Below are positions 11,671 to 25,450 of a stretch of DNA of 64,000 bases, piece after piece; within the stretch, counting starts at the first letter, position 1; every line of letters starts with the position of its first letter. The translations under genes were made by a program, and so were the position numbers. The stretch is from Tillus elongatus. Taxonomy: Eukaryota > Arthropoda > Insecta > Coleoptera > Cleridae. The notes under the pieces are model-generated. The model worked only from the letters and a program-made list of their open reading frames with translations. It did no database searches and had not been told where the DNA came from. The stretch is from assembly GCA_964006375.1 (NCBI GenBank), contig OZ023264.1, positions 12,286,225 to 12,350,224 of the forward strand, in the 5' to 3' direction.

Positions 11671-11924
11671 CAAAATGTGCACAGTTATATATGTTTTATT
11701 TCTTTTTCCCTTAGTCTTAATACACTACATATTTTATGACAATCGATTTAATTTACTTATTTGATTTCATAAATAGTCGGTTAATAGTGACTTGGAATGA
11801 AGTAGATACCACGTTTCTAATATGAGTAGATCAATAGCAACTGGGAATGAATTCGGTCAGTCCCGGACCCACGTGTTTAAAATAGTGAGGAAAATACCAT
11901 TGATTTTAACACTGCAGTGAGCTA

Positions 11925-12311
11925 TAAAAATTTGATTAACTCAGTTTTCTATAATCTTAGAAAGTTTAGTTTTGGTAGGTAGTAAGGTATTTCATTAAAA
12001 TAACTTTGTAATTTTTGGAGAAAAAAAATTGTGTCAAAAGAAAATTTAAAATTTGGATAACTCAATTTTCTCTAAACTGAGAAAGTTGAATGTTGGTACT
12101 TAGTAAGTCCTCTCCCAAGGCAACATATATAGTAAATTTCATTAAAACAGCTTTGTTATTTTTATGGAATTTTTTTTTAAGAAAACTCAATTTTCCCGGA
12201 AAAACCCGTCCGATTTTCCTGCCTAACGAACTCATCCAAGCCATTAATAAGAGAAAGGCACTTGCCGAGTTTCATTGAAATCGGTTAATTATTTTTTGAG
12301 TTATCAGACGG

Positions 12312-12395
<84 letters not shown>

Positions 12396-12520
12396 TGAAA
12401 CTGACCCCGGATATGGGTTCTAGGGGTCCTAAATCGCGCTCATTTGAAAAAAGTTTTGCAAAGTCTCACCATCGATACCTCTTTATTAGTGAATTTTTTT
12501 AAATAAAAATTCACTAAAAA
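11925..12520 (-). repeat. TA-core repeat variant with (TA)n and A/T palindrome
   Basis: Two tandem AACTCA-TTTTCT units, the CTAACGAACTCATCCAAGCC block, (TA)n at 12316-12392, then CCCCGGATATGGGTTC and the terminal palindrome TTAGTGAATTTTTTT...AAAATTCACTA ending near 12517. The ACGCA-hairpin end is missing on the left. Confidence 0.8.
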
Positions 12521-12590
12521 GTCAGAACGCAGCAGGTGCGTTGTAGTGGTGAATTTTCATAATAAAACTTTTGTACTACATTACGCGACC
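12521..12590 (-). repeat. Isolated ACGCA-hairpin end of a TA-core repeat
   Basis: GTCAGAACGCAGCAGGTGCG directly abuts the A/T palindrome of the previous copy, so two copies are joined head to tail here. Confidence 0.65.
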
Positions 12591-12639
12591 AACCGTTACC
12601 ATAACATTAGACCCAAAAAAACTTATTCATGTTAAATTT

Positions 12640-13262
12640 AATCAACTGCTTCTTACAAACACACTTGGAAAACCCAAATCACCATAACACATTTTAAAAG
12701 ACCTAACGATCGTTTCGATAACCAAGTTAGCTTCATCAGAGGATGCAAATATTCTAATCGATTTCTACTTCCACACATATTTATATAGACTTTCAGGTAA
12801 AAGGCCAAAAAACGAGACTGGAATTTTTAAGTAGCAGAGCCAACCTTTGTGTAGTATATCCTCAATTGCCGGAAGAGGTTATTTAACTTCCCTTTATTAC
12901 GCCAGTTAATAGCTTAGTGATGCCTTGCTGATATTTTCGTTTGTCGGAAATATCTGTATTGTTTCGTTAACTCTCGAGCGCGCTATTGTCGGTATTTACA
13001 TATCTTTTACAAAGCTCTCTATCAAGGGACTGGATATGGGAGGTGATGCGAGATTCATACATTTTTTTATTATTAGTATATTTAGCGATATATGTATACT
13101 TTCGAAGGCGTTCTATTGTCCTGGTTTTCTAACATTTTAAAACAATTTTACATTCTCTTCATTAACGTGGTGATTATTATCCCAAATATGTCGGGCGACG
13201 GTAGATATATCTATAGTCCCGTATTTTAATTGTGCTAAGTGTTCTTTGAATCTATTTTTATT
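12640..13262 (-). pseudogene. Penelope-like element (PLE) tail: GIY-YIG C-terminus plus 3' region
   Basis: Read from 13262 downward on the minus strand, the frame gives RFKEHLAQLKYGTIDISTVA, then HIWDNNHHVNEEN and later NAFESIHIR. This is the usual C-terminal half of a PLE GIY-YIG endonuclease (R..EH, STVA.H, then an E in ESI). The 3' part holds a hammerhead-like motif (12700-12745) followed by TGGTGATTTGGGTTTTCCAA, which recurs after the motif in other copies. The upstream portion is cut off by LINE B copy 5 at 13263. Several stops make it non-functional. Confidence 0.7.
12700..12745 (-). ncRNA. Hammerhead-ribozyme-like motif, type 1
   Basis: Minus strand: CCT, CTGATGA, one extra A, a GCTAAC/GTTATC stem II with one mismatch, GAA, a two-base-pair stem III (AC/GT) around GATC, T as the cleavage-site base, then AGG closing stem I with CCT. 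It lies downstream of a PLE GIY-YIG fragment, the place where PLE hammerheads are known. The extra nucleotide after CTGATGA departs from the canonical fold. Confidence 0.55.
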
Positions 13263-13573
13263 TTATTTCAACAACTAACCACGAGGGCTTACAGCCTAGA
13301 TATTATCGTACTGTGGGTGTCGACAAGGAGGAAAGAGGCAACTTGTTAATTTTGGACTTGAAGGTTTGGAGGTTCGGAGGAGAAAGAAAAACATGCGCCG
13401 GCAAGAAATTCCACAACTTGGAAGTCCTCGGGACCCAAGAGCGGACATAAGATGTTCTATGTCTGGTGACCTGGACAGTAAAAAGGTGCATTTGCTCTGT
13501 TCCCCTGGTAGATCTGTTGGGGGAAGCAGGTGGAGGAACTATGGAAGAAAGCTCCTCTGAGCAGTGCCCGTGC

Positions 13574-13664
<91 letters not shown>

Positions 13665-14018
13665 AGAGAGAGAGAGAGGTCACCAACGGCACGTTCGTGG
13701 GCAAGGGATAGCAGCTTTTGGGTGAGAATAGGGTCATAGCTCTCTTCTGAACGGAGTCCAGGATAACGAGTGCAGAAGCGGCAGCGGCAGCGGCACCCCA
13801 GATGTGGGAGCAGTATTCGGTTTGGCCTTATTTGTGAAGTATATAAGGTACAGAGATTAGCTGGTGAAAAGTATTTGCGAGCCCGAAAGAGGAAACTGAA
13901 TTTGTTAGCAGCCGCTTCTGCAATTGATGCTATGTTGGTGCCAATTAAGGTTTCGACCCACAGAAATGCCAACAAGTGAAAAGGACTCATTACTTTGAAT
14001 AAGTTGGTTGTTCATTGT
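13263..14018 (-). pseudogene. LINE family B copy 5, 3' end only
   Basis: Minus-strand C-terminal region of family B with the usual TTATTTCAACAACTAACCAC-type 3' terminus at the left edge. The frame shows ASPNRSTRGTEQMHLFTVQV and RTSKLWNFLPAHVF. It is 5'-truncated at 14018, where a TA-core terminus starts. It is inserted against the PLE fragment at its left edge. The (CT)n of sister copies has become (TA)n plus (GA)n here. Confidence 0.85.
13576..13662. repeat. (TA)n tract inside LINE B coding sequence
   Basis: 87 bp of TA dinucleotides followed by (GA)n to 13677, at the coding position where copies 1 and 3 have CTCTCT...TTATAGATATC. It reads as a Tyr-Ile run in spurious ORFs. Confidence 0.9.
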
Positions 14019-14075
14019 GATGATATTCGCTACTATAACGCGCTTGCTGCGTCCCGAATTTTTTTATATTATTAT
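14019..14075 (+). repeat. ACGCA-hairpin end of a TA-core repeat
   Basis: ATTCGCTACTATAACGCGCT followed by TGCTGCGTCCCG, directly at the truncated edge of LINE B copy 5. Confidence 0.65.
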
Positions 14076-14089
14076 AAATTTTCACATTA

Positions 14090-14400
14090 AAGTTGATAGA
14101 ATTGGTAGTAACTGATTTTTATTTGCAGGATTTTAGAAAAGCGATATCTGCACCAATTAATCTAATTTTACAAGTTAACTTACGGCAAAGATGCAGTTCC
14201 GTTGACCTGGGAGTCATAATTCAATGAGTTTATATTAATCCCTCTGATGACGCTAACTTTGTTTGCGAAACGATTGTCAGGTCTTAAAAGTGTATTGTGA
14301 TAAATTGGGTTCTCCAAAGTGTACATATCAGTCCTCATCACCGGTTTCCATCTTCATTCATTCAGTTTGTATGTTCAGTACCAACTTTTAGCTTTTCATA
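14090..14400 (+). mobile_element. PLE 3' region without coding sequence
   Basis: Identified only by the hammerhead-like motif at 14240-14283 and the following TTGGGTTCTCCAA block, shared with the PLE tails at 12640-13262 and 34480-35148. No RT or GIY-YIG residues are visible. Confidence 0.45.
14240..14283 (+). ncRNA. Hammerhead-ribozyme-like motif, type 1 (best-preserved copy)
   Basis: CTGATGA at 14244-14250; stem II 14252-14257 with 14261-14266 (five of six pairs); GAA at 14267-14269; stem III A14270-T14277 and C14271-G14276 around a GATT loop; cleavage-site C at 14278; stem I CCT 14241-14243 with AGG 14279-14281. All conserved core bases are present. The one oddity is an unpaired C (14251) between CTGATGA and stem II, which may impair folding. 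Confidence 0.6.
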
Positions 14401-14449
14401 AAGCTCTTACAAATGTATAGGTTCTCCTGGTAATCAAGTTTCATGGCTG

Positions 14450-14536
14450 ATTTCTTTAGAAAAAAGACATATTTGCTATAAAAAATATTTTCATCGCAAC
14501 TCACCAACATAACGCACTTGCTGCGTCCAGACTTTT
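14450..14536 (+). repeat. TA-core repeat, ACGCA-hairpin end interrupted by piggyBac
   Basis: ACGCACTTGCTGCGT and CCAGACTTTTT lie immediately before the TTAA target site of the piggyBac element at 14541. Confidence 0.75.
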
Positions 14537-14540
14537 TTAA

Positions 14541-16832
14541 CCCTTTGCCGTCATAGCGGAGTCTCTGGGACTCTTGGAAGAATAAACTGTTTAGTAACTA
14601 TTGTATTTGTTAATCAAGCATCATGTGTTCTTTAGTAGCTTCCAGTCGCGAGGTGATCAGTTACGTGCTCAGTCGACTTCAGTCTATTAGCAAAGCAAGT
14701 GTGTATTACAAAGGTCTTAGAGTCCGTAGGACTCCGCGACACAGTTAGTGTAATATTTTTAACTTTAGTAACTATGTCCGGCAATGCAAAAAACGTTAGA
14801 ATCATATATCCTAACTGTGAGGAAACTGTGCTAAAATGGTTTGAGGAATGTGACACAGAGTTGTCAGACCAAGATGGCGATCCTGATAGCAATATTACTA
14901 CTGATAATGCTATCACAAGTGATCACGAAACAGCTAGTGAACTTTCTGGCAGTAAATCTGATGACCAAAATGAGATGCAAGTTCCTGAAAGTGAAGAGGA
15001 TAATGACACAATTGATACAGTTAAGAAATATTTATATGGAAAAAACAGATATAAATGGGCTGCCACTGAACCAACCCGAAAGGTAACAACACCAGCTCGC
15101 AATATATTGAAGTTTCCAGGAAATAAAAGTAGTTTACCTAAAATTGAACTGGTGGATGCATGGCAGAAATTTTTCTCACAAGATATACTGGATATCGTGG
15201 TGCATTATACAAATTTAAAAATTCAAGCATTTCATAATAAGTCACCCGGCAGTCAGAATCGCACAGAATACAGGGAAACAAATTCTGTTGAAATAAATAG
15301 TTTTCTGGGACTTCTGTTATTAACTGCTGCTTTTAAGTCTAATAACAAGGCTATTGAATCAATTTTTTCAACAGACGGAACCGGCCGGGAAATTTTTCGG
15401 CTGGTAATGTCAGCAAAAGATTTGCTGTTTTGTTATTTTGCCTAAGGTTCGATACCCACGAGGAAATAATTCTAAGAGTGAAAACGGATCCAGCTACAGA
15501 GATTTCACATATTTATGAAAAATTCAATCGAAATTCACAATCAGCTTACTCGTTGGGAGCTAATGCAACTGTGGATGAAATGTTGGTCGGCTACAGGGGC
15601 ATGTGTAAATTCAAAATGTATTTACCGAGAAAACCCGTGAAATATGGGTTAAAAGTCCAATATCTTGTTGACGCTCGAACCCACTACATATATAATACAT
15701 ATATTTACTGTGGCAAGGGCACTGATCAATAGGGCTTACAGACTATCTCATCAAAAATAAACTTACCTACGTTGGAACTATGAAAAAAAAAACGGGAAAT
15801 ACCCAAGAAATTTTTACCCTCAAAAACAAGACAGGTGGGATCTACATTGTATGGCTTTACAAGTAATAAAAGATTGATTTCTAGAATACCAAAGAAAAAC
15901 AAAGCTGTTGTCATGATTTGTTCGATGCATCACTGCATACAGGATGATAACGGTTTGCCTGAAATTAATGCCTATTATAATAATACAAATTCTAGAGTGG
16001 ATGCTGTAGATGAAAAATGCAGTAAATATTGCTGTAGCAGAAGCACACAACGTTGGCCTATGGGATATGTTTTATAGATTTGTGAATATGTGTTCAATAA
16101 ATGCATATATCATCCATCAGTCTTGTGTAAACGCAAATCAGCTAGACAGACTCGATTTTATAAAATTATTGGCCAAACAACTATATAAACCGCTCCTTCG
16201 TGAAAGATCTCAGAAAACAAATTTACCAAAAGAGCTTAAAGCAGATATTTGCAGAATTTTGAGGCTGGCACCTGAGGCACCAGCTGATGCTTAAGAAGTG
16301 TTGCCTAGAAATCAGAAGAAGTATTGTTCCATCTGTGACCCAAAATTAAAAATAAAAACTGTTTATTTATGTGTTGAATGCAATAAACCTATTTGTTTGG
16401 GGTGCTGTAAAAAATATGTGTTCAATGTATTGAAAATCTAGAAGAATCCTAAATTTATTATTTATTATAGTAGGCGTTTTTAAACCAATGGTGGTTTTTT
16501 ACAGTTTTAATTAAGAACTTACCTTAATCTCTTTTTTTGTAGTTTGGACCTTAGTAAACATGTTTTTAATACTAACATTTTAAATTTTAGAGTTTTCAAG
16601 AAACTAAGAGTAATAACGTTTATTGTTGTTAAAAAAACACAATACTTTTGTCCTATATTTTCTTTGCTTTAGTTTGTTACTCAGTTGGTTATAAATATAA
16701 ATGTTGTTTTCTTACATGTCTTTGATTATTTATACAACAAAAACAAAGCAGTTTTTTCAATAACATAGGAAAAACCTTTTTTTATTTTGGAGTCCCAAGG
16801 ACTCCGCAACGCACTGAGTGTTAAGTTAAGGG
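14541..16832 (+). mobile_element. piggyBac-type DNA transposon
   Basis: A 2,292 bp element starting CCCTTTGCCGTCATAGCGG and ending AAGTTAAGGG, flanked by TTAA on both sides (14537-14540 and 16833-16836), the piggyBac target duplication. The termini are imperfect inverted repeats: GCGGAGTCTCTGGGACTC near the left end matches GAGTCCCAAGGACTCCGC (16792-16809) near the right end, with a few extra bases outside the right copy. A similar GAGTCCGTAGGACTCCGC lies at about 14728. It carries one broken transposase gene. Confidence 0.9.
14774..16442 (+). pseudogene. piggyBac transposase (DDE_Tnp_1_7), frameshifted
   Basis: Proposed start is the ATG at 14774. An acidic N-terminus precedes the core. VDEMLVGYRG (about 15573) carries the first catalytic aspartate. 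RKPVKYGLKVQYLVDA is typical of the family, as is the later YYNNTNSRVDAVDEKC (third aspartate). A C-terminal cysteine-rich zinc-binding domain reads KYCSICDPKLK then CVECNKPICLGCC (about 16318-16410). Breaks: a one-base deletion near 15415-15420, a stop at 15730 just after GKGTD, further frameshifts near 15790 and 16015, and a stop at about 16292. Sequence between GKGTD and the following IGLTDYL-like segment is missing relative to the family; that gap normally holds the T-x-D-N motif with the second catalytic aspartate. The copy cannot encode active transposase. Confidence 0.9.
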
Positions 16833-16836
16833 TTAA

Positions 16837-18260
<1,424 letters not shown>

Positions 18261-18978
18261 TGGTTTTGTTTAAAATTTGCTAAAAAGAGAAATCGACAGC
18301 CAACGACTTACGCAATTTTGTGTCTTGACTCCGTTACATTTTTTACCGTCTACCTACCTCAATGATCTACAAAATAAAAGCTAATATTAACCAACACTGA
18401 CTCACTTTTATATAAATATAGATCACATCATTAATGACCTTAACGGCGTTGCTTAAAATGAATGTCAGGTACACAAAGCACAATTTGCATAAGATCTTAA
18501 GACATTACGATGCTTTTATTACCATTCCCATTCCAGCATACAAAGTTATGGATTTATAATCAGCTTAAAGGCTATAAATTTCAATTCAAGATAAGCCTGC
18601 ACAATATGTTTTCCCTGAATTTCTTAAATGCTTTAACATTTTTACAGGCGTTATTACACGAAATTTAAAGGTTTAGATATTTATATCTGAAAGACGAGTG
18701 GGAGTTATTACAAGAAGATTACTTATCCAAGATAGAGAGGGACTGCTACTGAGATGGATTCAGGCCCACCTCGTTATATTTGCCAAACATGGCGCTTCAG
18801 ATATCATGAGGAACCAGTGCTGAAAGTATCTGTGGGAAAATGCAGAGCAACACTTAAAAATGTAGGAGTTTACAAAACGTTATGTACCTACCTTTTACCT
18901 AATAGAATTGTCTGAATGCTTTGTAGAACTTATCGTTAAGATAAGCGAAATGTTTTTCTGTAAACAAATGAAATTGTA
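18261..18978. other. Unassigned sequence
   Basis: About 720 bp with no recognised feature on either strand. Non-repetitive within this window, so possibly intronic. Confidence 0.5.
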
Positions 18979-19141
18979 CAGAGTGTCCCACGTAGACCTT
19001 CCATTAGCCGTTTCTGGAGTACGGCTCACAATTGAATTCTGAAAATTCAAGCACGTAGGTTTGTCAAAATTTCCAGTTCACTGAAAATATTGACGTTAGT
19101 ATGGGACTTCCGGTTATACCGAAAGTAGACGTTAACTTTCT

Positions 19142-20527
<1,386 letters not shown>

Positions 20528-21009
20528 TTTTTTATTACGGATTTAGATTGGTCGTCAAATTTTATGGTAGCTTTCACAAACATTTTCGAGATAATCGACT
20601 TTTTCAAAAATGTCTTTAAAAACATTGTCACATTTAAACACCTGTATCTCTCTTATTTTTTAACCTGAAGAGTTGAAATTTTAAAGTGCAAATTCTAATA
20701 TGCTACAAAATATTTATAATTTACTAAAGCTAATACAAGTTAGACAGGGTGTCCCAAATAGACCGGTCAATCGTGACAATTTTAAAACCTAATAACTCTC
20801 TTATTTTAAATAGAACACCATATATTTTATAACGTTAGTTTATATACTTTTTATTGTTCTTTCGATCGGTATCAGCATTCCCTATACCTAAGTCCCACCG
20901 ATTTGAAGAAGTTTAAACATTATGTACGATAAGAAATAATTATTAGTCGGTTTGTCAGGTTGCCTAGGAGATGAAAATTTTAAACGTCATCTTCCGACAT
21001 AAGTAAAAT

Positions 21010-21243
21010 ATGCGACGACTTTTGCATATAACTTTTATTTACGAGGAGTATAATCGAATTATTAACAGAAAATATCGTGTGGTTGCAAATAGATTTCCAC
21101 ACAAACACAGATCAACTCGTTACATAATCAGAATGCTACAAAAAATTTCTAAGAATGGAGTGTTTCGTCCAAAATTTCATAAGAATAAAGCTTTATTATG
21201 GAACAAAGAGATTTGTGTGTTATCACTTCAAAATAAATGTTCG
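21010..21243 (+). pseudogene. Transposase N-terminal HTH fragment in left arm
   Basis: Opens at the ATG at 21010 with MRRLLHITFIYEEYNRI and contains NRFPHKHRSTRYIIRMLQ. This is the N-terminal helix-turn-helix of the DUF4817-type transposases (compare the better copy at 53374). It is the inverted twin of 22640-22879 and passes into the C-terminus of the oppositely oriented central transposase. Confidence 0.65.
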
Positions 21244-22479
21244 AAATTTGCACCGTTCACTTCAAGGCATTTGATGGCTCTTTTAATGATGGTACCCGTG
21301 GCTTGAGAATGGTAATCTTGCTCCTTTGCGTTAAACGACTCTAACACTCTAGCTATCATATCTTGTTTTGTAGTAGGTGGTTCCTGGTAAACTTTGTTCT
21401 TAATGCACGCCCAGATACTAACATATAGTGGAGTCAAGTCTGGTGAACATGTCGGCCAACGATGAAGACCACCGTTAGCTATCCGTCTGTCTTCAAATGT
21501 TTCCTGGAGTAGGTCGCTTACTATCTGTGAGTTGTGTGGTGCAGCTCCATCTTGTTGATACCAAACTTCTGCAGCTTCGTGTTCATGCAAGGCGTTCAGC
21601 GCTGGTATTATTACTTGCTGCAGAATGCGACAATGTCCAGGACCTGTGAATACTGCGCGTTTAGAATTCGTTCTTACCTTTTTTAATCTTACCGTTATTA
21701 CTGATATGAATAAAAGGGTCTTATTTTCAAATTTAGTTTCAGTGAGTCTAATAAATATTTTAATAACATAATGTACCAATACGCAAATGAAATTCAGTAT
21801 TGCTTAATATTATTGGTACCAACCTGTTAAGTTCTCATCATAAATGTTAAGGGCAAAAATTCTATTGTATTTTACTGCGCAAAATACATTGAAACTCCAA
21901 CAGTCCTGGAAATTTCGTTCTCTAGTAATATGAGGATTTTCGTCTAACTAATAGTGACTGTTGTGACTATTGAACATGCCCCTTTTTGAAAATTTTGACT
22001 CATCACACCATATAATTTTTCTTGAGAAATTTTCATCTTCTTGGGTTTTAAAAATATAAGATTCGCAGAATTCTACACGCCGGGAAAACTCCCCAGATGC
22101 TAAATGGTGGATTAAAGTCAACGTAAATGGTGTCCATTTGTAAATTTTTTTAAAATTCTGTAAATATTTCCTCTTGAAAGATACAAATTTCTACTGCAGT
22201 CTCTGATCGACGCATGCGGATAAGCAGTAAAAAATGCCAAAACATTTATTTGTGTCTCTTCATTGTCCAATAGCGGTTTATTTTTATTACCTTCTGAACG
22301 ATACGTTCTACTCTCAGAACAATTTTCAATAGACTTCTGATCGTGTCAGGAGTTGGTCGATGTCTATATGGCAATATCTCTGCAAACACACGACATGTCC
22401 TGCTAACAATTCGATTACACTCGACGTAAATAATAATTAAATTCAAAAAGTCATCGTTTGAGTAATTGAAGTATGCCAT
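21228..22479 (-). pseudogene. Tc1/mariner-superfamily transposase, DUF4817 type
   Basis: Minus-strand gene fragment. The N-terminal HTH begins MAYFNYSNDDFLNLIIIYVE (22479). Near 22000 the frame shows WCDESKFSKRG, the first catalytic Asp. The longest intact segment (21779-21228) has WYQQDGAAPHNSQIVSDLLQ (second Asp) and WPTCSPDLTPLYVSIWACIK (third Asp), then VLESFN and a C-terminal HTH-like end. All three catalytic aspartates are visible, but the region 21780-22245 is interrupted by stops and frameshifts, so no full-length protein can be made. Confidence 0.8.
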
Positions 22480-22639
22480 TATTGTGGAAAATACTCTCTT
22501 TTATTAAAAAACAATTCACAAACGTACTTTACAGTACAACCATTAAGTTTACTGCCGGAAGATGACGTTTAAAATTTTCATGTCCTAGGCATTCAGATAA
22601 TTATTTCTTATCGCAAATATGCCTTGAAGTGAACGTTGC

Positions 22640-22879
22640 AAATTTCAAACATTTATTGATAACTGATAACACACAAATCTCTTTGTTCCCTAATAATGCT
22701 TTACTCTTATGAAATTTTGGACGAAACACACCATTCTTAGAATTTTTTTGTAATATTCTGATCATATAACGAGTTGATCTGTGTTTGTGTGGAAATCTCT
22801 TTGTAACCACACGGCATCTTCTGTTAATAATTCGATTATACTCCTCGCAAATAAAAGTTATATTCAAAAGTCGCCGCAT
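22640..22879 (-). pseudogene. Transposase N-terminal HTH fragment in right arm
   Basis: Minus-strand ATG at 22879; MRRLLNITFICEEYNRI and RFPHKHRSTRYMIRILQ nearly repeat the plus-strand copy at 21010. The two arms therefore duplicate the 5' end of a transposase gene in opposite directions. Confidence 0.65.
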
Positions 22880-23564
22880 ATTTTACTTATGTCGGAAGAT
22901 GACGTTTAAAATGTGCACCTAGACAACCTGATAAACTGACTAATAAATATTTCTTATCGCAAATAATGTTTAAATATCTTCAAATCGGTGGGACTTGGGT
23001 ATAGAAATGCTGATACCAATCGAGAGAACAATAAAAAGTCCATGAACTGGCGTTATAAAATATAGGATGATCTATTTAAAATAAGGAAGTTATTAGTTTT
23101 TAAAGTTGTTACAATTGACCGGTCTATTTCGGACACCCTGTCTAACTTGTACCTGCTTTAGTAAATTACAAATATTTTGTAGCATCTTGGAATTTGCACT
23201 TTAAAATTTCAACTCTTCAGGTGGAAAAATAAGAGAGATACAGGCGTGTAAATGTGACAATGTTTTTTAAGAAATTTTTGAAAAAAGTCAAATATCACGA
23301 AAATGGTTGAGAAATAAATGACATAACATGTTAGTGAAACCTACCATAAAATTTGACGAGAAATCTAGATCCGTAATAAAAAACACCATATTCAATTTGA
23401 AATAAGAATGTTGACGTCTACTTCCGGTACGACCGGAAGTCCCATACTAACGTCAATATCTTCGGTAAACTGAAAATTTTGAGAGACCCACGTGCGTGAA
23501 TGTTCAGAATTCAATTGTGAGCCGTACTCCAGAAACGGCTAATGGAAATCTACGTGGGAGACCC

Positions 23565-23566
<2 letters not shown>

Positions 23567-23640
<74 letters not shown>
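23567..23640. repeat. (TA)n tract between fold-back element and Helitron
   Basis: About 70 bp of TA repeats, apparently the left half of a TA tract split by the Helitron; its right half is 25090-25165. Confidence 0.8.
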
Positions 23641-23641
<1 letters not shown>

Positions 23642-24146
23642 TAATATATTTAATATTTAATATATAAAAATCTCGTGTCACAGTTTTAGTGTTTATACTC
23701 CTCCGAAACGGCTCAACCGATTTTGATGAAATTTTATATGTATATTCAGTAGGTCTGAAAATAGGTTTACAACTAATTTTCATACCCCTAAGTGTTAACG
23801 GTGGCTCACCCCAAGTATTTTTTTTTTCATTTTTTGGACAAATTTTTTTTTGGTTGTTTTTTTATGGTGTGGCATTAAAAAATATATTCAGTCCTTAATT
23901 TTTACCCTCCTACCACCAACCCCTACTTTTTAATAGCATTTTATATTTTTTAACCCCGGTCGAAAGCTGATCAATTAAGACTTGATCAAATATCCCCGCC
24001 AGGGGTCTACCGGTGTCACTTCTCACCCCGTAAACAGCACGGAGTAGGGATGGGAGCGCTCTCCTGTCTCTCTTGCAATAAGCTGTATCTCACTTCTTAC
24101 AGTTTTCGGCCCGTCATTCCGCGTTCAACGTACGCTTGAGACTGGA

Positions 24147-24854
24147 TGCATAAAATTACCGGACGATTTTTGCACAATCATTGATTCGCAAGATGCTCTC
24201 ATTAACCTAATATTACACACACAATACATTCATCATGAGTGGCTGGCAGAAAGGGCGATTTTAGCAGCAAAAAATGTGGACGTCAACGAATTGAATCTCA
24301 AGATACAACAGTTATTGCCAGGTAACTTGGTGATATATAAATCCGTTAATGCAGTTTGCGATGCCATTAAAGCTGCAAATTTTCCAAAAGAGTTTTTAAA
24401 CTCATTGGATTTACCAGGCATACCACCGCATAATTTAGTACTCAAAGTTGGATCTCCGGTTATTTTGCTTCGTAATTTGAACCCACCACGGCTATGCAAC
24501 GGCACGCGATTAGTCGTCAAAAAATTAATGAAGCACGTTATCGAAGCCATTATTTTAAATGGCAAATTCCGGGGTGAAAGCATATTACTTCCACGAATCC
24601 CTATTATACCCACATATGTGCCAATTCAATTTAAACGCATTCAGTTCCTTATTAGGTTGGCATTTGTAATGACTATTAATAAGTCTCAAGGCCAAACAAT
24701 GTCTGTTTGTGGCTTAGATTTGAGCACACCATGTTTTTCACACGGACAATTATACGTGGCATGCTCTCGAGTGGGCAAACCATCCAGTTTGTTTGTGTTA
24801 GCTAAAGATGGAATGACAAAAAATATTGTACACTCCATTGCACTAAGTGATTAA
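24147..24854 (+). pseudogene. Helitron Pif1-like helicase, C-terminal fragment
   Basis: The frame is open from about 24147 to the stop at 24852-24854 but has no start of its own. It begins with a CIKLPDDF-like segment and continues HEWLAERAILAAKNVDVNEL, LDLPGIPPHNLVLKVGSPVI and NGTRLVVKKL. It ends with the helicase V/VI region FVMTINKSQGQTMSVCGLDL and YVACSRVGKPSSLFVLA, including the K-S-Q-G-Q-T and S-R residues expected there. These match the C-terminal third of insect Helitron RepHel proteins. The Walker A motif and the whole Rep domain are missing, so it cannot be an active helicase. Confidence 0.9.
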
Positions 24855-25060
24855 TATTCTTGACTAATATTTTCAGAATTCGTTGTATATATAATTTTTA
24901 AAAAAGTTACAATAAATTAAAATAATTAGTATTTGGTGTGTTGTTATTTTCACATTCCGTCAACGTTCACAGCGCTCCATGCCTCTTCCACTCATATACC
25001 ACATACGCACACACTTACAATAAATAAGATATATTTTCATACTCTAGAAATAATTCATAT

Positions 25061-25088
25061 GGCAAAACAACGTTTGCCGGGTCAGCTA

Positions 25089-25089
<1 letters not shown>
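25061..25089 (+). terminator. Helitron 3' hairpin and CTAG terminus
   Basis: A six-base-pair hairpin (GGCAAA/TTTGCC, loop ACAACG) placed seven bases before CTAG. Known Helitrons use such a palindrome as the rolling-circle termination signal. Confidence 0.9.
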
Positions 25090-25167
<78 letters not shown>

Positions 25168-25312
25168 AACATATAAAAATTCTAACAGACATTGGTTTTG
25201 GGTTCTAGGGACCCAGATTCGCGCTTATCTGAAGACTTTGTTTCAAAACTTTTCATCGTGACCTATCTATTAGCGAATTTTTCTTAATGCAAATTCGCTA
25301 TTATTAAATTAT
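25090..25312 (-). repeat. (TA)n and A/T-palindrome end of a TA-core repeat
   Basis: (TA)n to 25165, then GGGTTCTAGGGACC, GCGCTTATCTGAAGA and the palindrome TTAGCGAATTTTTC...AAATTCGCTA ending near 25312. This is the remainder of the copy into which the Helitron inserted. 25313-25450 is unassigned. Confidence 0.75.
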
Positions 25313-25450
25313 ACTAAATTAAAATCTGTATGTAGATTTTTGATAATTTTTTGTCGTATTTTCTTTTGCTTTAAATTCCAGTGTGGATTGTTTCAATAAC
25401 ATTTGTTACTAAATGAGTTTTATTTTGAAGTTTTGAAAGCAAATTGAATC

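Larger units (their letters stand above)
20745..23140. repeat. Inner long inverted repeat of the fold-back element
   Basis: CAGGGTGTCCCAAATAGACC at 20745 pairs with GGTCTATTTCGGACACCCTG ending at 23140; homology continues inward to about 21250 and 22600. Sequence just outside both ends (TACAAGTTAGA and TCTAACTTGTA) is also inverted, so this pair is part of the larger arms or arose with them. Confidence 0.75.
23641..25089 (+). mobile_element. Helitron, internally deleted
   Basis: The left side has AAAAATCTCGTGTCAC and CTCAACCGATTTTGATGAA, common at insect Helitron 5' ends, although the TC terminus is obscured by AT-rich sequence. The right end is textbook: stem GGCAAA (25061-25066) with TTTGCC (25073-25078), seven bases, then CTAG (25086-25089) followed by T. 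Only the last part of the Rep/helicase ORF remains (24147-24854); the Rep HUH nuclease and helicase N-terminal motifs are deleted. The element splits a (TA)n tract. Confidence 0.9.

Noticed and set aside
13303..13990. Several ORFs with long Tyr-Ile runs (also near 16886, 19265, 46310, 54065 and 57417)
   Set aside because: They are translations of (TA)n microsatellites read in all frames.
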